Shown here in pieces: positions 28,591 through 36,622 of a stretch of DNA of 64,000 nucleotides (position 1 is its first letter; each line of letters starts with the position of its first letter). The DNA comes from Dyella flava (GTDB lineage Bacteria; Pseudomonadota; Gammaproteobacteria; Xanthomonadales; Rhodanobacteraceae). The notes below the pieces were generated by a model. That model was given only the letters and a program-made list of their open reading frames with translations. It had not been told where the DNA came from and made no database searches. The DNA lies in assembly GCF_016904955.1 (NCBI RefSeq), contig NZ_JADIKE010000037.1:372001-436000 (forward strand), written 5' to 3'. A program made the translations under genes and the position numbers.

Positions 28591-28975
28591 TGCCGTTGTC
28601 ACGGGAAAAATGCTCGAATGTATCGAACATGTTGGGGCGATGGGTTTTGCAGGACAAAAGCGAATTCGATGCTTCGTCAGAAAAACAATTTGCGCATCGA
28701 CGCACACCGAACCATATCCAGGGAATGCCTGGGAGGCAGAACATCTGTTTGGAGAGCGACACTAAGCAACGGCGACGTTATGCCCACAACAAGTGTCATC
28801 AAAATCCTACATGACACCCACGGGGTCACTTCATTACCCTAGGCGGGTCATCAACGCAGTTCGCGAAACAGCAAACGCTGATGACCCAGGCAGCAATGCT
28901 TGGCGAGACGCGGGCCGTGAGAGCTACCAACTCCCACGCCCCGCTAAACCAAAACCAACTCTAAGGAAGTTGATC
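28591..28975. other. AT-richer gap with a structured leader
   Basis: No gene is supported in 28591-28840. From 28847 the sequence forms a perfect 9-base inverted repeat (GGGTCATCA ... TGATGACCC, 28847-28889), then a GCGGG ... CCCGC hairpin, then CAACT-ctaagga-AGTTG around the ribosome site of the next frame. This looks like a folded 5' leader RNA. Confidence 0.4.
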
Positions 28976-29296
28976 ATGGTCTCCCATCATCATACGGCAC
29001 CGCCGTGCCCTTTGGATTCCAACAAATCCGAACCCGGCCCCACCTTAAACCTCGACAGCACGCTCCCAACGCGGAGTTCGGGTCAGGAAAAACGGCTATC
29101 CCCCAGGTCCAGACAAGCTTGCATCGCGCTCGCGGTGCGGGTGATTGACGGGCTACTCCGGGCAGACGACGCCCTCTCACCTCAGCACAACGCCCAACGC
29201 AGTAGTCACGTGCTGCCCAACGCGCTGCAACGCAACGGCCTGCAAGCCGCCCTCTACTTCCTGCATCACCACGTCGACACGCATACCACAGCGTAA
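28976..29296 (+). CDS. Hypothetical 106-residue protein with structured leader
   Basis: Starts at ATG 28976 with AAGGAAG 6 bases upstream. The N-terminal 50 residues are Pro/Ser/Thr-rich and the C-terminal half (QACIALAVRVIDGLLRADD, then QAALYFLHHHVD) looks helical, like small orphan regulators or DUF3077-type proteins of pseudomonads, though I do not recognise the family. A good terminator follows at 29367, which supports a real transcription unit. Confidence 0.45.
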   Translation: MVSHHHTAPPCPLDSNKSEPGPTLNLDSTLPTRSSGQEKRLSPRSRQACIALAVRVIDGLLRADDALSPQHNAQRSSHVLPNALQRNGLQAALYFLHHHVDTHTTA

Positions 29297-29366
29297 GGTG
29301 GATTAACGCGTGTACGTATGAGGGCGGCCATGCTGGCGCGCTGGAGTAGGACAGTGCGTCATTTCC

Positions 29367-29400
29367 GGCACGTTGAGTAGGAACAACGTGCCGTTTTTTT
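29367..29400 (+). terminator. Rho-independent terminator
   Basis: GGCACGTTG and CAACGTGCC form a 9-base-pair perfect stem followed by seven T, 70 bases after the 106-residue frame. Confidence 0.92.
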
Positions 29401-29455
29401 GGTGATGGCGAAAAGTCCACCACCCGCAGCAAACCACACCACACGTCGTGCGTGG

Positions 29456-29481
29456 GTTGGGTTAGCGCAGCGTAACCCAAC
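29456..29481. repeat. 26-base palindromic intergenic repeat
   Basis: GTTGGGTTAGCG-CAGCGTAACCCAAC folds into a hairpin. The same 26 bases recur at 52814-52839 and, inverted, at 52866-52891. Confidence 0.85.
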
Positions 29482-29825
29482 GAATCAGCACCAAAGCGCA
29501 GAACATCGCTGAGAAAAAGTGAGAGTAAGTTTCCATTTCGGAAACGCAGACCGCCACTCAGGCATCCCACGTTTTCCGAGTCATCATTCCGCCTTCACGC
29601 AAATGACGACGCAACATCGATTTTTTTTGCGGCACCAAGAAACAACGCAAGATTGTCGCAGCTGGTTGCGTGATTGCACTGATGCATCACCCGCACCATC
29701 CCAGCACGGCAAAGCCACCCTTTCTCGATTGCTGACTTTCTCTTTATCCATCATGCAACTGCCAGCAACGTCGCGACCATCACGACAAATGCATGCACAA
29801 AGCATTCACTTTCATGACCGCACAG

Positions 29826-29849
29826 ATCGTGTGCCCGCGCACACACGAT
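29826..29849. promoter_or_regulatory. Operator-like inverted repeat upstream of the graspetide precursor
   Basis: ATCGTGTG and CACACGAT are perfect inverted half-sites with an 8-base spacer, about 100 bases before the precursor ATG. A TTGTCC hexamer overlaps its right edge and may be a -35 element. A dimeric repressor or activator site is plausible; no cognate regulator is adjacent. Confidence 0.35.
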
Positions 29850-29950
29850 TGTCCTGTTTGGTACTGGCGATGCATTTTTCACACCCGTAGACTCGGCCGG
29901 CCTCCGCTTCGGAGGCATCCCATGTGATTACTCAATAAGGAGTCGGCACA

Positions 29951-30109
29951 ATGGTTTCTCAATCTAACGAGGCACTGGAAATCGTTCGCACTTTCGCTCG
30001 CGTGCAAGCTGTGAAAGTCGCAAAGACCATGGACGAGGAAATGGAAAAGGGTCAGTTCCTGACCACCCACACGCCTCCGGTAGAGCCTGAATTCGGAGCA
30101 TTGAGCTAA
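29951..30109 (+). CDS. Graspetide (omega-ester RiPP) precursor peptide
   Basis: A 52-residue peptide with AAGGAG 8 bases before the ATG. Residues 7-33 look like a charged amphipathic leader helix (EALEIVRTFARVQAVKV...). The FAR at 15-17 faintly recalls the PFFARFL motif of microviridin leaders. After a KGQ hinge (33-35) the C-terminal core reads FLTTHTPPVEPEFGALS: hydroxyl donors Thr38, Thr39, Thr41 and acid acceptors Glu45, Glu47. The pattern TTxT...ExE directly upstream of an MvdC/MvdD-type ATP-grasp ligase is the hallmark of graspetides, where the ligase joins Thr/Ser to Glu/Asp side chains. With only two core acids, up to two ester links are expected. Role inferred from context; the peptide itself matches no family I know. 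Confidence 0.75.
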   Translation: MVSQSNEALEIVRTFARVQAVKVAKTMDEEMEKGQFLTTHTPPVEPEFGALS

Positions 30110-30130
30110 ACAGCGAATCGGCTTGAACAG

Positions 30131-30158
30131 CATGCCCCGCCACTCGCGGGGTGTGCTT
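30131..30158 (+). terminator. Attenuator-like hairpin between precursor and ligase
   Basis: CCCCGC-cactc-GCGGGG followed by TGTGCTTTT is a strong stem with a weak T-tract. Such partial terminators between a RiPP precursor and its enzyme let the peptide be made in excess. Confidence 0.6.
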
Positions 30159-30178
30159 TTGCATACAAAGGAGCGCAT

Positions 30179-31276
30179 ATGCAACACAGCGTGCTGATAC
30201 TCGCACCGGATACCGATCCCCACGCATGCGCCGTGAGTTGGGCGCTGGAGCAACAGGGCGTCACACCGATTTGCATGCCGTCGTTGCAGGCGAAGCCAGG
30301 AAACCACTACACCTTTCATATCGATGCCGAACACGAATTCCTGCTTGATTCCAATGTCGGCCAAAGCGTCGTCAGTGCGGTATGGAACCGCCGCATGCAA
30401 GATCCCGACCCCACCTGCGCCGAAGCCGATGAAGCCTTTGCGCGCCTGGAATGGAAAATGTTTCAGCGCAGTATGTTCACGCTCGGCAATGCGTATGGCG
30501 ACGCCTTGTGGGTAAATCGCCTCCCTGAAGCGATACGCGCCGAGCACAAAATGGTGCAGCTTAGCGTGGCCCGCAAACTCGGCCTGCCGTTCCCTGAAAC
30601 CGTGGTCACCACCGATGCCGGCCAAGTGGACATGCTGCGCAAAAAATGGGGCCGCATCATCTTCAAGAGCTTCCTTCCCCATCACTGGCAAGATCAGCAG
30701 ACCGGTGAGCGGCACACCGTCGGCGTCGCCCTGCTCGACCAGAACAGCGAACTACCGGAAGACTCCATCGCCATCTGCCCCGGCATCTATCAACGCTATA
30801 TCGATAAAGCGCTCGATGTACGTGTAACGGTCATGGGCCAACATCTGTTCGCAATGAGCTTTGGCAAGGGCGCGAACGGCGGCTTCCTGGATTGGCGCAC
30901 CTATACCGATCATCCCGAGATGGTCGCCCAAACCATCACCCTGCCCTCCACAGTCGAAAGCAAGCTGCGCGCACTGATGCAGGAACTCGGCCTGGTTTTT
31001 GGCGCGATCGACCTGGTGGTGGATCGCGAAGGCAACTACCACTTCCTGGAAGTGAATCAGGCCGGCCAATTCCTGTTTATGGAAGACATGAATCCCGACT
31101 ACCCGATCCTCCAGGCAATGACCGGCCTGCTGGTCAGCGGCCGTCTGGACAACACCAGCGAGGCCTTGAAGCCCGTCACGATGAAACAATTCCGCGCTTC
31201 TGATGCGTATGCCGCCTTGGGGCAACGGGTCGCGCAGAAATCGTGGGTGGGCGAGCCGATGTTTTCGCAGGAGTAA
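30179..31276 (+). CDS. ATP-grasp peptide ligase of the MvdC/MvdD (graspetide) type
   Basis: The 365-residue protein is full length for the family. Visible are the N-terminal pre-ATP-grasp domain with a start like MvdD (VLILAPDTDPHA), the linker WVNRLPEAIRAEHKMVQL, the ATP-binding core (KLGLPFPETVVTTDA, IIFKSF), YQRYIDKALDVRVTVMG, the peptide-contact DWR, and the magnesium-binding end FGAIDLVVDREGNYHFLEVNQAGQF. Such ligases phosphorylate a Glu/Asp side chain of the precursor and let a Thr/Ser hydroxyl attack it, giving macrolactones. AAGGAG lies 6 bases before the ATG. It follows the 52-residue precursor by 69 bases and ends at a strong terminator, so the operon has just two genes with no transporter, protease or acetyltransferase beside it. 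Substrate assignment is by adjacency. Confidence 0.85.
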   Translation: MQHSVLILAPDTDPHACAVSWALEQQGVTPICMPSLQAKPGNHYTFHIDAEHEFLLDSNVGQSVVSAVWNRRMQDPDPTCAEADEAFARLEWKMFQRSMFTLGNAYGDALWVNRLPEAIRAEHKMVQLSVARKLGLPFPETVVTTDAGQVDMLRKKWGRIIFKSFLPHHWQDQQTGERHTVGVALLDQNSELPEDSIAICPGIYQRYIDKALDVRVTVMGQHLFAMSFGKGANGGFLDWRTYTDHPEMVAQTITLPSTVESKLRALMQELGLVFGAIDLVVDREGNYHFLEVNQAGQFLFMEDMNPDYPILQAMTGLLVSGRLDNTSEALKPVTMKQFRASDAYAALGQRVAQKSWVGEPMFSQE

Positions 31277-31709
31277 GCACTGAAGCGCAACTGCTTCAAA
31301 GCCCGCCTTGAAGGCGGGCTTTTTGTTTTGGGCCGGGTGGCCGGGATTCGAAAGGCCCGATACCAAGCCCCAAGAATCAAGGTGTTACGAAGCTCAAAAG
31401 CGACATTCTGGGACCAACGCAACGAATTTCCATAAGCCCGCCCAGACCCTTTGGCACCGGCTTGAGGCGATCCGTGTGGCTTGACGCCCTGCCAGTGGCG
31501 TAGCCTCTGGGACGCCCGCTTTCGACCCACGGCGACAAGAGCCATCTTCTTCCGGGCAACGGGTCGAATTCCGGTCTCGATGTTCGTCGCTATAGCGAAA
31601 TCCGCTGTGCCAGACCTAAACAAACGAAAAGTAGAGGTGAGCGGCGTCAACAGGTGCACGGCACGCTTCGGCGGCCATGCGTGAAAAGACCGATCAGGAG
31701 GAGAAGGCT
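31277..31709. other. Gap downstream of the graspetide operon
   Basis: It holds the operon terminator (31298-31326). The rest (31331-31690) has no recognisable gene on either strand. A ribosome site (GGAGGAG) for the next gene lies at its right end. Confidence 0.5.
31298..31326 (+). terminator. Rho-independent terminator of the graspetide operon
   Basis: AAAGCCCGCCTT pairs with AAGGCGGGCTTT and ends in a T-rich run, 22 bases after the ligase stop. Confidence 0.93.
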
Positions 31710-32465
31710 ATGCGCGGAAACAACAAGATTGGCGCGATCGTCATCACGTGCTCCATGCTGTTTGTTGGGCTCGGCACGGCGTACCAGGCGATCGCACAGG
31801 ATGCCACGACGCACTATCCGAAAATGGCCCCGATCGACCAATACCTCATGGCGGACCGGAATGCGGAAATCGCCCTGGCGCGAAGTGCAGCGCCCGATGC
31901 CATATCCCGCGACGCGACGGTCCTGATTCTGGGACGGCATGGCTACGAAACAGCGATCCAGGGAAAAAACGGTTTCGTCTGCTTTGTGGGACGCTCGTGG
32001 GGAGCAGCATTCGACTGGGACGAATTCTGGAACCCGAAGGTAAAAGCTGCCGATTGCCTGAACCCTCAGGCTGCACATTCGATCCTGCCCATCATTTCTC
32101 TGCGCGCGAAGATGGTGATGGCCGGTCGTTCCAAGGAGGAGATGGTGTCGGCATTCAAAGCGGCGTACCAGAACAAACAACTGCCGGAGCTCGAAAGCGG
32201 CGCGATGGATTACATGATGTCGAAGTCGTCGTATCTCACCGACCAAGGCGGCCATGACATGCCTCATGTCATGTTTTACACCCACGTCAAAGACGGTAGC
32301 GATTGGGGTTCTGGCGCAGCACTCTCGCCGATCATGTCTGCCCCCTATTGGTTCTTCTCTCCGAACGAACAACCCCAAACGAAAGGGCTACCGCCGATTC
32401 TTGTGTTCCTGGTCGCAGTCCCAACGTGGTCCGACGGAACGCCTGTGGACATGCATTCCAACTGA
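31710..32465 (+). CDS. Exported protein of unknown function
   Basis: From the ATG at 31710 (GGAGGAG and AAGG upstream) the product has 251 residues with a clear signal peptide ending at AYQAIAQDA. The mature part has two cysteines (FVCFVG, KAADCLN), a HDMPHVMFYTH segment and an aromatic SAPYWFFSPNEQ stretch near the end. It resembles conserved hypothetical periplasmic proteins; no catalytic motif is evident. A gene for a RibD-C type reductase follows after 150 bases. Confidence 0.7.
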   Translation: MRGNNKIGAIVITCSMLFVGLGTAYQAIAQDATTHYPKMAPIDQYLMADRNAEIALARSAAPDAISRDATVLILGRHGYETAIQGKNGFVCFVGRSWGAAFDWDEFWNPKVKAADCLNPQAAHSILPIISLRAKMVMAGRSKEEMVSAFKAAYQNKQLPELESGAMDYMMSKSSYLTDQGGHDMPHVMFYTHVKDGSDWGSGAALSPIMSAPYWFFSPNEQPQTKGLPPILVFLVAVPTWSDGTPVDMHSN

Positions 32466-32615
32466 TACAGGCGCAGCACCACCATTCGAACCCAGGAACC
32501 AGAAATGCTGCTGGGCGACGTGTCGAAGTCTGGTCTCGCCCTCCGTTGTAATGGTGACGTGCAGGGCGACCAGCCCGACTGACTCAGCGACACAAACTCG
32601 TGGAGGAGATCCAGC

Positions 32616-33206
32616 ATGCGCAAGCTCAAGATCATCGAACATATGTCGCTGGATGGCGTGATCCAGATCGCCAATGGTCCGAACGACAGCGACTTCCCCT
32701 ACGGTGACTGGACCGCGCCGTATCGCACGCCTGCGGGGCTGGAGAAAGTCCTCGCGATTTATGGCGAGACCTGCGACGTGTTGCTTGGCCGCCGAACCTA
32801 CGATCTGTGGTCAGGCTTCTGGCCGAAGGCACCACCGAGTCCGATGGCGGACCGCCTGAATGCAGCGACGAAATATGTCGTCACCCACCGGCCAGAGAGC
32901 CTGGCATGGGGTCCGTTCGTGGGCATTGGGCCGGATCTCGTGGAGAGTGTTCGTGACATCAAGGCGAAGGACGGCCCGAACCTGATCCTCGCAGGAAGCT
33001 CGTCGCTGACGTCGGCACTGATCGAGCATGGGCTGGCGGATGAAGTGATTCTGCTGGTCAATCCGGTCTTGCTAGGCAAAGGAAAGCGCCTACTTGCGGA
33101 GGGCACTCCGCCGCGCGCCTTGGCGTTGGAAAGCACGCACGCTACGCCGATGGGTATTGTCGTCAATGTCTACAAGGCGGCTGGGACTTTGCAGAACCTG
33201 AGATGA
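32616..33206 (+). CDS. Dihydrofolate reductase family protein (RibD C-terminal type)
   Basis: A 196-residue protein of the RibD-C/DHFR-like superfamily: start LKIIEHMSLDGVIQ, CDVLLGRRTYDLWSGFW, NLILAGSSSLTSALIEHGLADEVILLVNPVLLGKGKRL, all usual for the small reductases common in soil bacteria. NADPH-dependent reduction of an unknown substrate is expected. GGAGGAG lies before the ATG. It is not folA, which is at 24327. Confidence 0.87.
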   Translation: MRKLKIIEHMSLDGVIQIANGPNDSDFPYGDWTAPYRTPAGLEKVLAIYGETCDVLLGRRTYDLWSGFWPKAPPSPMADRLNAATKYVVTHRPESLAWGPFVGIGPDLVESVRDIKAKDGPNLILAGSSSLTSALIEHGLADEVILLVNPVLLGKGKRLLAEGTPPRALALESTHATPMGIVVNVYKAAGTLQNLR

Positions 33207-33342
33207 GGGGTGTCTCGGGTGACCTTCAAAAATCACTGGGTTAAGTTCACTTTGCTCAGAGCAAGAAGTGGACCTAGAGCTCCCCCTATTTCGGGACCCT
33301 AAATCGCCGCGCTACTCAAAACCGGAGGATGTCGAGCGGGCT

Positions 33343-34599
33343 TCACACCGAACGCGTCGCCTCCATCGGCGAAACTTTTGACGCACGCAACGCGGGACCA
33401 AGTACGGCAGCTTGTCCCAGTACCAGCAAGGCCACCACGCCCCAGGCGATGTAAGGCAACGGCAAACGATGCATTTCGAACTGCGTCTCCATCCATAGGT
33501 TGAAGCCGATGGCCATTGCCACACCCAATATCACGCCGCAGCTGCTGATGAAGATGTTTTCAGTGAGGAAATACAACAGGATGCCGTGCTGGGTGGCACC
33601 CAGCGCGCGACGCACGCCAATCTGCTTGCGTCGCTGGCCGACCCAGAAGCTGGTCAGGCCGACGATGCCGGCACCGGTCACCGCCAGCAGGATCACGCTG
33701 ATCACCAGCATGAACTGCAGGACGGCCCGGTCGCTGCGGAAAGTGTCCGCGCGGACCTGCGCGAAGGTACGTCCGCCAGCTTCATCTCCGTAGCCATCGG
33801 GAATAACGCGCAGCGGATCCTGGGCAATCAGCGCGGTCGGCACGCTTTGTGTAGCGGCCTGCAAACGCCCGGGTCGGGCTCGTATCACATAGATCCGTTG
33901 CGATGCGGTCATGCGGTACGGCAACAGCATGCAATTCCAGACGTAGTCCTCGTCGTTGGCGTGAGGTGCGTTGCTCTCCATGTGGCCGATGATGCCGATG
34001 ATGGTGCTAGGCCGAGTTGAGCTCGTCATGTAGACCTGCTTACCCAGCGCGTCGCCGGCGGGGAACAGTTCGTTGGCCATGTGCTGGGTAATGATGATGA
34101 CGGGTGGCTCAACCACTCCAAGTAAGGAATGCGCACCAATTTCGTCAGCACGAAAATTGCGCCCAGCAATTAGCTTCAGTCCCAGCGTGGGTATGGCGTG
34201 TTCGTCAACATAGAATATTAGGCCGTTGATGTCGCCATGCTTATCAGCCGTTTTCCGTAGACCGAGTCCTTCACCAAAACGGGCCAGTGGCATCGAGTTG
34301 GATTCGTAAGCATCGGCAACGTCGGGCAATTTGCGTAGCGCCTGCAGGTCGCCTTGTATCGACGCATCGAGCTGAGACCTGCTTGCATCGGTATTCGTTT
34401 TTAGCCCTGTATGCGACGTATTGATCAGCAGCAGATTGGCCTCGTCGATGCCGGTCGCGCGATGCATGCGGTCGAGTCGCTGGCCCACAACGAACAAGGC
34501 ATTGCACACGACGCCCAGGGTGAGGGCGATCTGCAACATGATCAGGATAGTGCCGGTCTTGTGCTTACGCAGGGCCGCAATGATCGGATGGATAGACAC
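33343..34599 (-). CDS. ABC transporter permease, FtsX/MacB type (second of pair)
   Basis: A 418-residue permease with an N-terminal helix (about residues 16-37), a large MacB-like periplasmic domain (about 45-285), and three C-terminal helices including GVRRALGATQHGILLYFLTENI, the coupling segment of FtsX-type permeases. GTG 34599 is chosen because GAGGAG lies 6 bases upstream; the preceding permease stops 10 bases away. Such pairs usually work with a MacB-type ATPase and a membrane-fusion protein for export or envelope signalling, but neither is in the window. Confidence 0.85.
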   Translation of the reverse strand: MSIHPIIAALRKHKTGTILIMLQIALTLGVVCNALFVVGQRLDRMHRATGIDEANLLLINTSHTGLKTNTDASRSQLDASIQGDLQALRKLPDVADAYESNSMPLARFGEGLGLRKTADKHGDINGLIFYVDEHAIPTLGLKLIAGRNFRADEIGAHSLLGVVEPPVIIITQHMANELFPAGDALGKQVYMTSSTRPSTIIGIIGHMESNAPHANDEDYVWNCMLLPYRMTASQRIYVIRARPGRLQAATQSVPTALIAQDPLRVIPDGYGDEAGGRTFAQVRADTFRSDRAVLQFMLVISVILLAVTGAGIVGLTSFWVGQRRKQIGVRRALGATQHGILLYFLTENIFISSCGVILGVAMAIGFNLWMETQFEMHRLPLPYIAWGVVALLVLGQAAVLGPALRASKVSPMEATRSV

Positions 34600-34609
34600 G
34601 GCACGCTCC

Positions 34610-35935
34610 TCAATCAATCTTCAGTTGCATGGCCGGGCGGACACCTGCAGCGCGCAGGATGGGATACATGCCGGCAATCACTGTGGCCACGACGGCAAGT
34701 AGCAACGTTTCCAGCATCAGCAAAGCATCGACACGCACCAGTTCGGCGATGCGTGGATCCAGCACATGCTGCATCCAGGTCACGCCCAACCCGGTCAGAA
34801 GCAGGCCGAGCACACCGCCAGCAACGCCGACGGCGGCAGCCTCGGCCCCGAATTGCAGGACAATTGCCCCGCGCGTCGCACCCAGGGCGCGGCGTACGCC
34901 GATTTCACCGGAGCGACGCAGGAACTTGGCCAGCAACAGGCCGATAGCATTGACCATGCAGACGATCAGCAATGACGCCGCCACCACCACGGACATCTTG
35001 GTTTCTGCGGGTACCACGTGCATCTGCTGCATCATTGCCTGCAAATCAGGCAGCGCATAGTTGGCCGGCCAGTTGAAGCGGCCGGCCTGACGTTGCTCGC
35101 TCATGTAACCGTCCAGCCGTTGTCCGTAGGCGCTGATTTGCGCAGGACTGGACAACTGCACCATGTAGCCAACCCAGACACAGCTGGAGACCAGCGTGGC
35201 GGCAAAGCCGGTAGCCGGCAAGTCGTCGTTGCAGTAGAAGTCACCGTTGCTGTCCATCTGTGCATCGATGGCCGCATTGAACGGCACGAAGACATCATCC
35301 TCTTCTTCGAAGGCTTGGTTATTAGCCAGGTTGTAGAACTTCGGTTGCGGCCGCCAGCTTTTAAGCACCCCGACGATGCGAAAGGTGAGGTCGTTGAGAC
35401 GCAGATCGCGACCGATGCTGTTGGTGCCGCCGAACAGCCGTTGATTGAGGTCGTCGCTGATCACAGCCAGCGGAGTGCGGTCCTGGTCGTCCTGCGCCGA
35501 CCACGCACTGCCATAGCGGAACGGTGCATCGACAATCTTGAAGAAATCCACGAACACAGCCTGTCCGGCGATAGCACGCGGCTTTTGCGTGGGATCCTGG
35601 GCGTAGACGGTGGGCTCGATGGGGTAGATCGCCGTTTGCGGGATGTCACCACGGCGGCGCATCAGCGCCATGGCATCGGTATAGGTAAGGTCGGAAGGCA
35701 GCGTGGTATAGCCGTGGGCGGCTCGGCTGGCGGGGCCCCACACATCAAGCTGCGGGAAAAACAGCTGGCGCGATTTCCATGGGATCGGATCGCCGGACAC
35801 CGCGCGGAACACCGCGTAGGTGGTCATCGAAGCGGCTACCCCGAACGCCACTGACATCACCATCAACGCCGTAAGAATCGGCGCCTTGCGCAGACTGCGC
35901 AGGCCTAGCGAAAAGTAGTACCGAGTCACTGCCAC
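34610..35935 (-). CDS. ABC transporter permease, FtsX/MacB type (first of pair)
   Basis: 441 residues: N-terminal helix (ILTALMVMSVAFGVAASMTT), MacB-like periplasmic domain (about 45-310) and three terminal helices with GEIGVRRALGATRGAIVLQF. Translation probably starts at GTG 35935 or 35929 just after GGGGAGG. It is paired with the next permease gene. Upstream, where an ATPase gene would be expected, the sequence breaks into an IS3 remnant, so the operon may have lost its first genes. Confidence 0.86.
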   Translation of the reverse strand: MAVTRYYFSLGLRSLRKAPILTALMVMSVAFGVAASMTTYAVFRAVSGDPIPWKSRQLFFPQLDVWGPASRAAHGYTTLPSDLTYTDAMALMRRRGDIPQTAIYPIEPTVYAQDPTQKPRAIAGQAVFVDFFKIVDAPFRYGSAWSAQDDQDRTPLAVISDDLNQRLFGGTNSIGRDLRLNDLTFRIVGVLKSWRPQPKFYNLANNQAFEEEDDVFVPFNAAIDAQMDSNGDFYCNDDLPATGFAATLVSSCVWVGYMVQLSSPAQISAYGQRLDGYMSEQRQAGRFNWPANYALPDLQAMMQQMHVVPAETKMSVVVAASLLIVCMVNAIGLLLAKFLRRSGEIGVRRALGATRGAIVLQFGAEAAAVGVAGGVLGLLLTGLGVTWMQHVLDPRIAELVRVDALLMLETLLLAVVATVIAGMYPILRAAGVRPAMQLKID

Positions 35936-36622
35936 CCCTCCCCTGTTCCGGCAGTTTGCTTTTGCGATGGCCGCGCTCCGAATGGATTGGACTGCCCCGG
36001 CATCGCAAGTACTTCCAGCCTATGATTTGAGCATAGAAGGAAGTCCCATGAGCACCCCTCGTTTTATCCCTCGAGTTTAAAGAAGAAGCTTTCCGGCACA
36101 TTGTCGATCGTGGCTATTGCGTAGTGGGCGTGTCCGCACGCCTGGGCGTGTCGGTCCACAGCCTTTACAAGCGGGTCCAGGTGGCGACGGCTCTTGGGCC
36201 ATCCATTCTCGACCGTGAAGAAGTCTGGAGTAAGCGCCCAAAGGGAAGCAGGGTTCGCCGCATCACGTGCCATACATCCCGAAATATCAGGCACTTGGTC
36301 ATTGCCACTTACGGCACTGGCTCGAACTACGTCGGCTTGACAGAATGGCTCATCGTTTTGCGCGCTTACTCATGCCGCAACGAAAGAAAATGCGGATAAC
36401 TACCGGCGCGTAGGGGGGGCGCTCGTTAGCAGATCTAGGGGCTATCTGCTGCGCTTGCCATAAAACGGCGAATTTCAGCCGGCTCAAAATCTGTACGGCG
36501 ATGTGAAAGTGCTTTTGTAAAAACAGATCAAGGCGATTGAAAGCCCCATTGATTGGCGTGTTTTTGCTTGCGCAACACCTGACGGCTTACCCGAAATCCA
36601 TCCTGACTGGAGCAATAAAAGC
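35936..36622. other. Gap with IS3 debris and autotransporter leader
   Basis: Apart from the transposase remnant at 36048-36190, no gene is supported. A GCAGAT-ctaggggct-ATCTGC hairpin lies near 36428, and the last 15 bases hold the ribosome site (GGAGC) of the autotransporter. The right half is AT-richer and probably contains its promoter, which I could not pinpoint. Confidence 0.5.
36048..36190 (+). pseudogene. IS3-family transposase OrfA remnant
   Basis: The start reads MSTPRFIP; after one extra C the second frame continues EFKEEAFRHIVDRGY, VSARLGVSVHSLYK. This is the helix-turn-helix start of IS3-family OrfA (MSTPRFTPEFKEEA type). The reading frame is broken at the insertion and the rest of OrfA and all of OrfB are absent, so the element is dead. 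Confidence 0.8.

Larger units (their letters stand above)
29297..29950. other. Gap preceding the graspetide operon
   Basis: It contains a terminator (29367-29400), a 26-base palindrome (29456-29481), a GTTTCC-atttc-GGAAAC hairpin near 29528, an operator-like inverted repeat (29826-29849) and a leader hairpin (about 29900-29917). The stretch 29519-29890 is AT-richer; its open frame has no family and no start signal, so it is not called a gene. Confidence 0.5.

Noticed and set aside
29519..29890. 123-residue frame before the graspetide precursor
   Set aside because: No ribosome site, no family; overlaps operator-like and hairpin elements.
31341..31360. tRNA-like GGGATTCGAA motif
   Set aside because: Only a T-loop-like decamer; no acceptor or anticodon stems can be built around it.
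31099..31659. 186-residue minus-strand frame behind the graspetide ligase
   Set aside because: Crosses the ligase 3' end and its terminator, no family pattern; not annotated as a gene.
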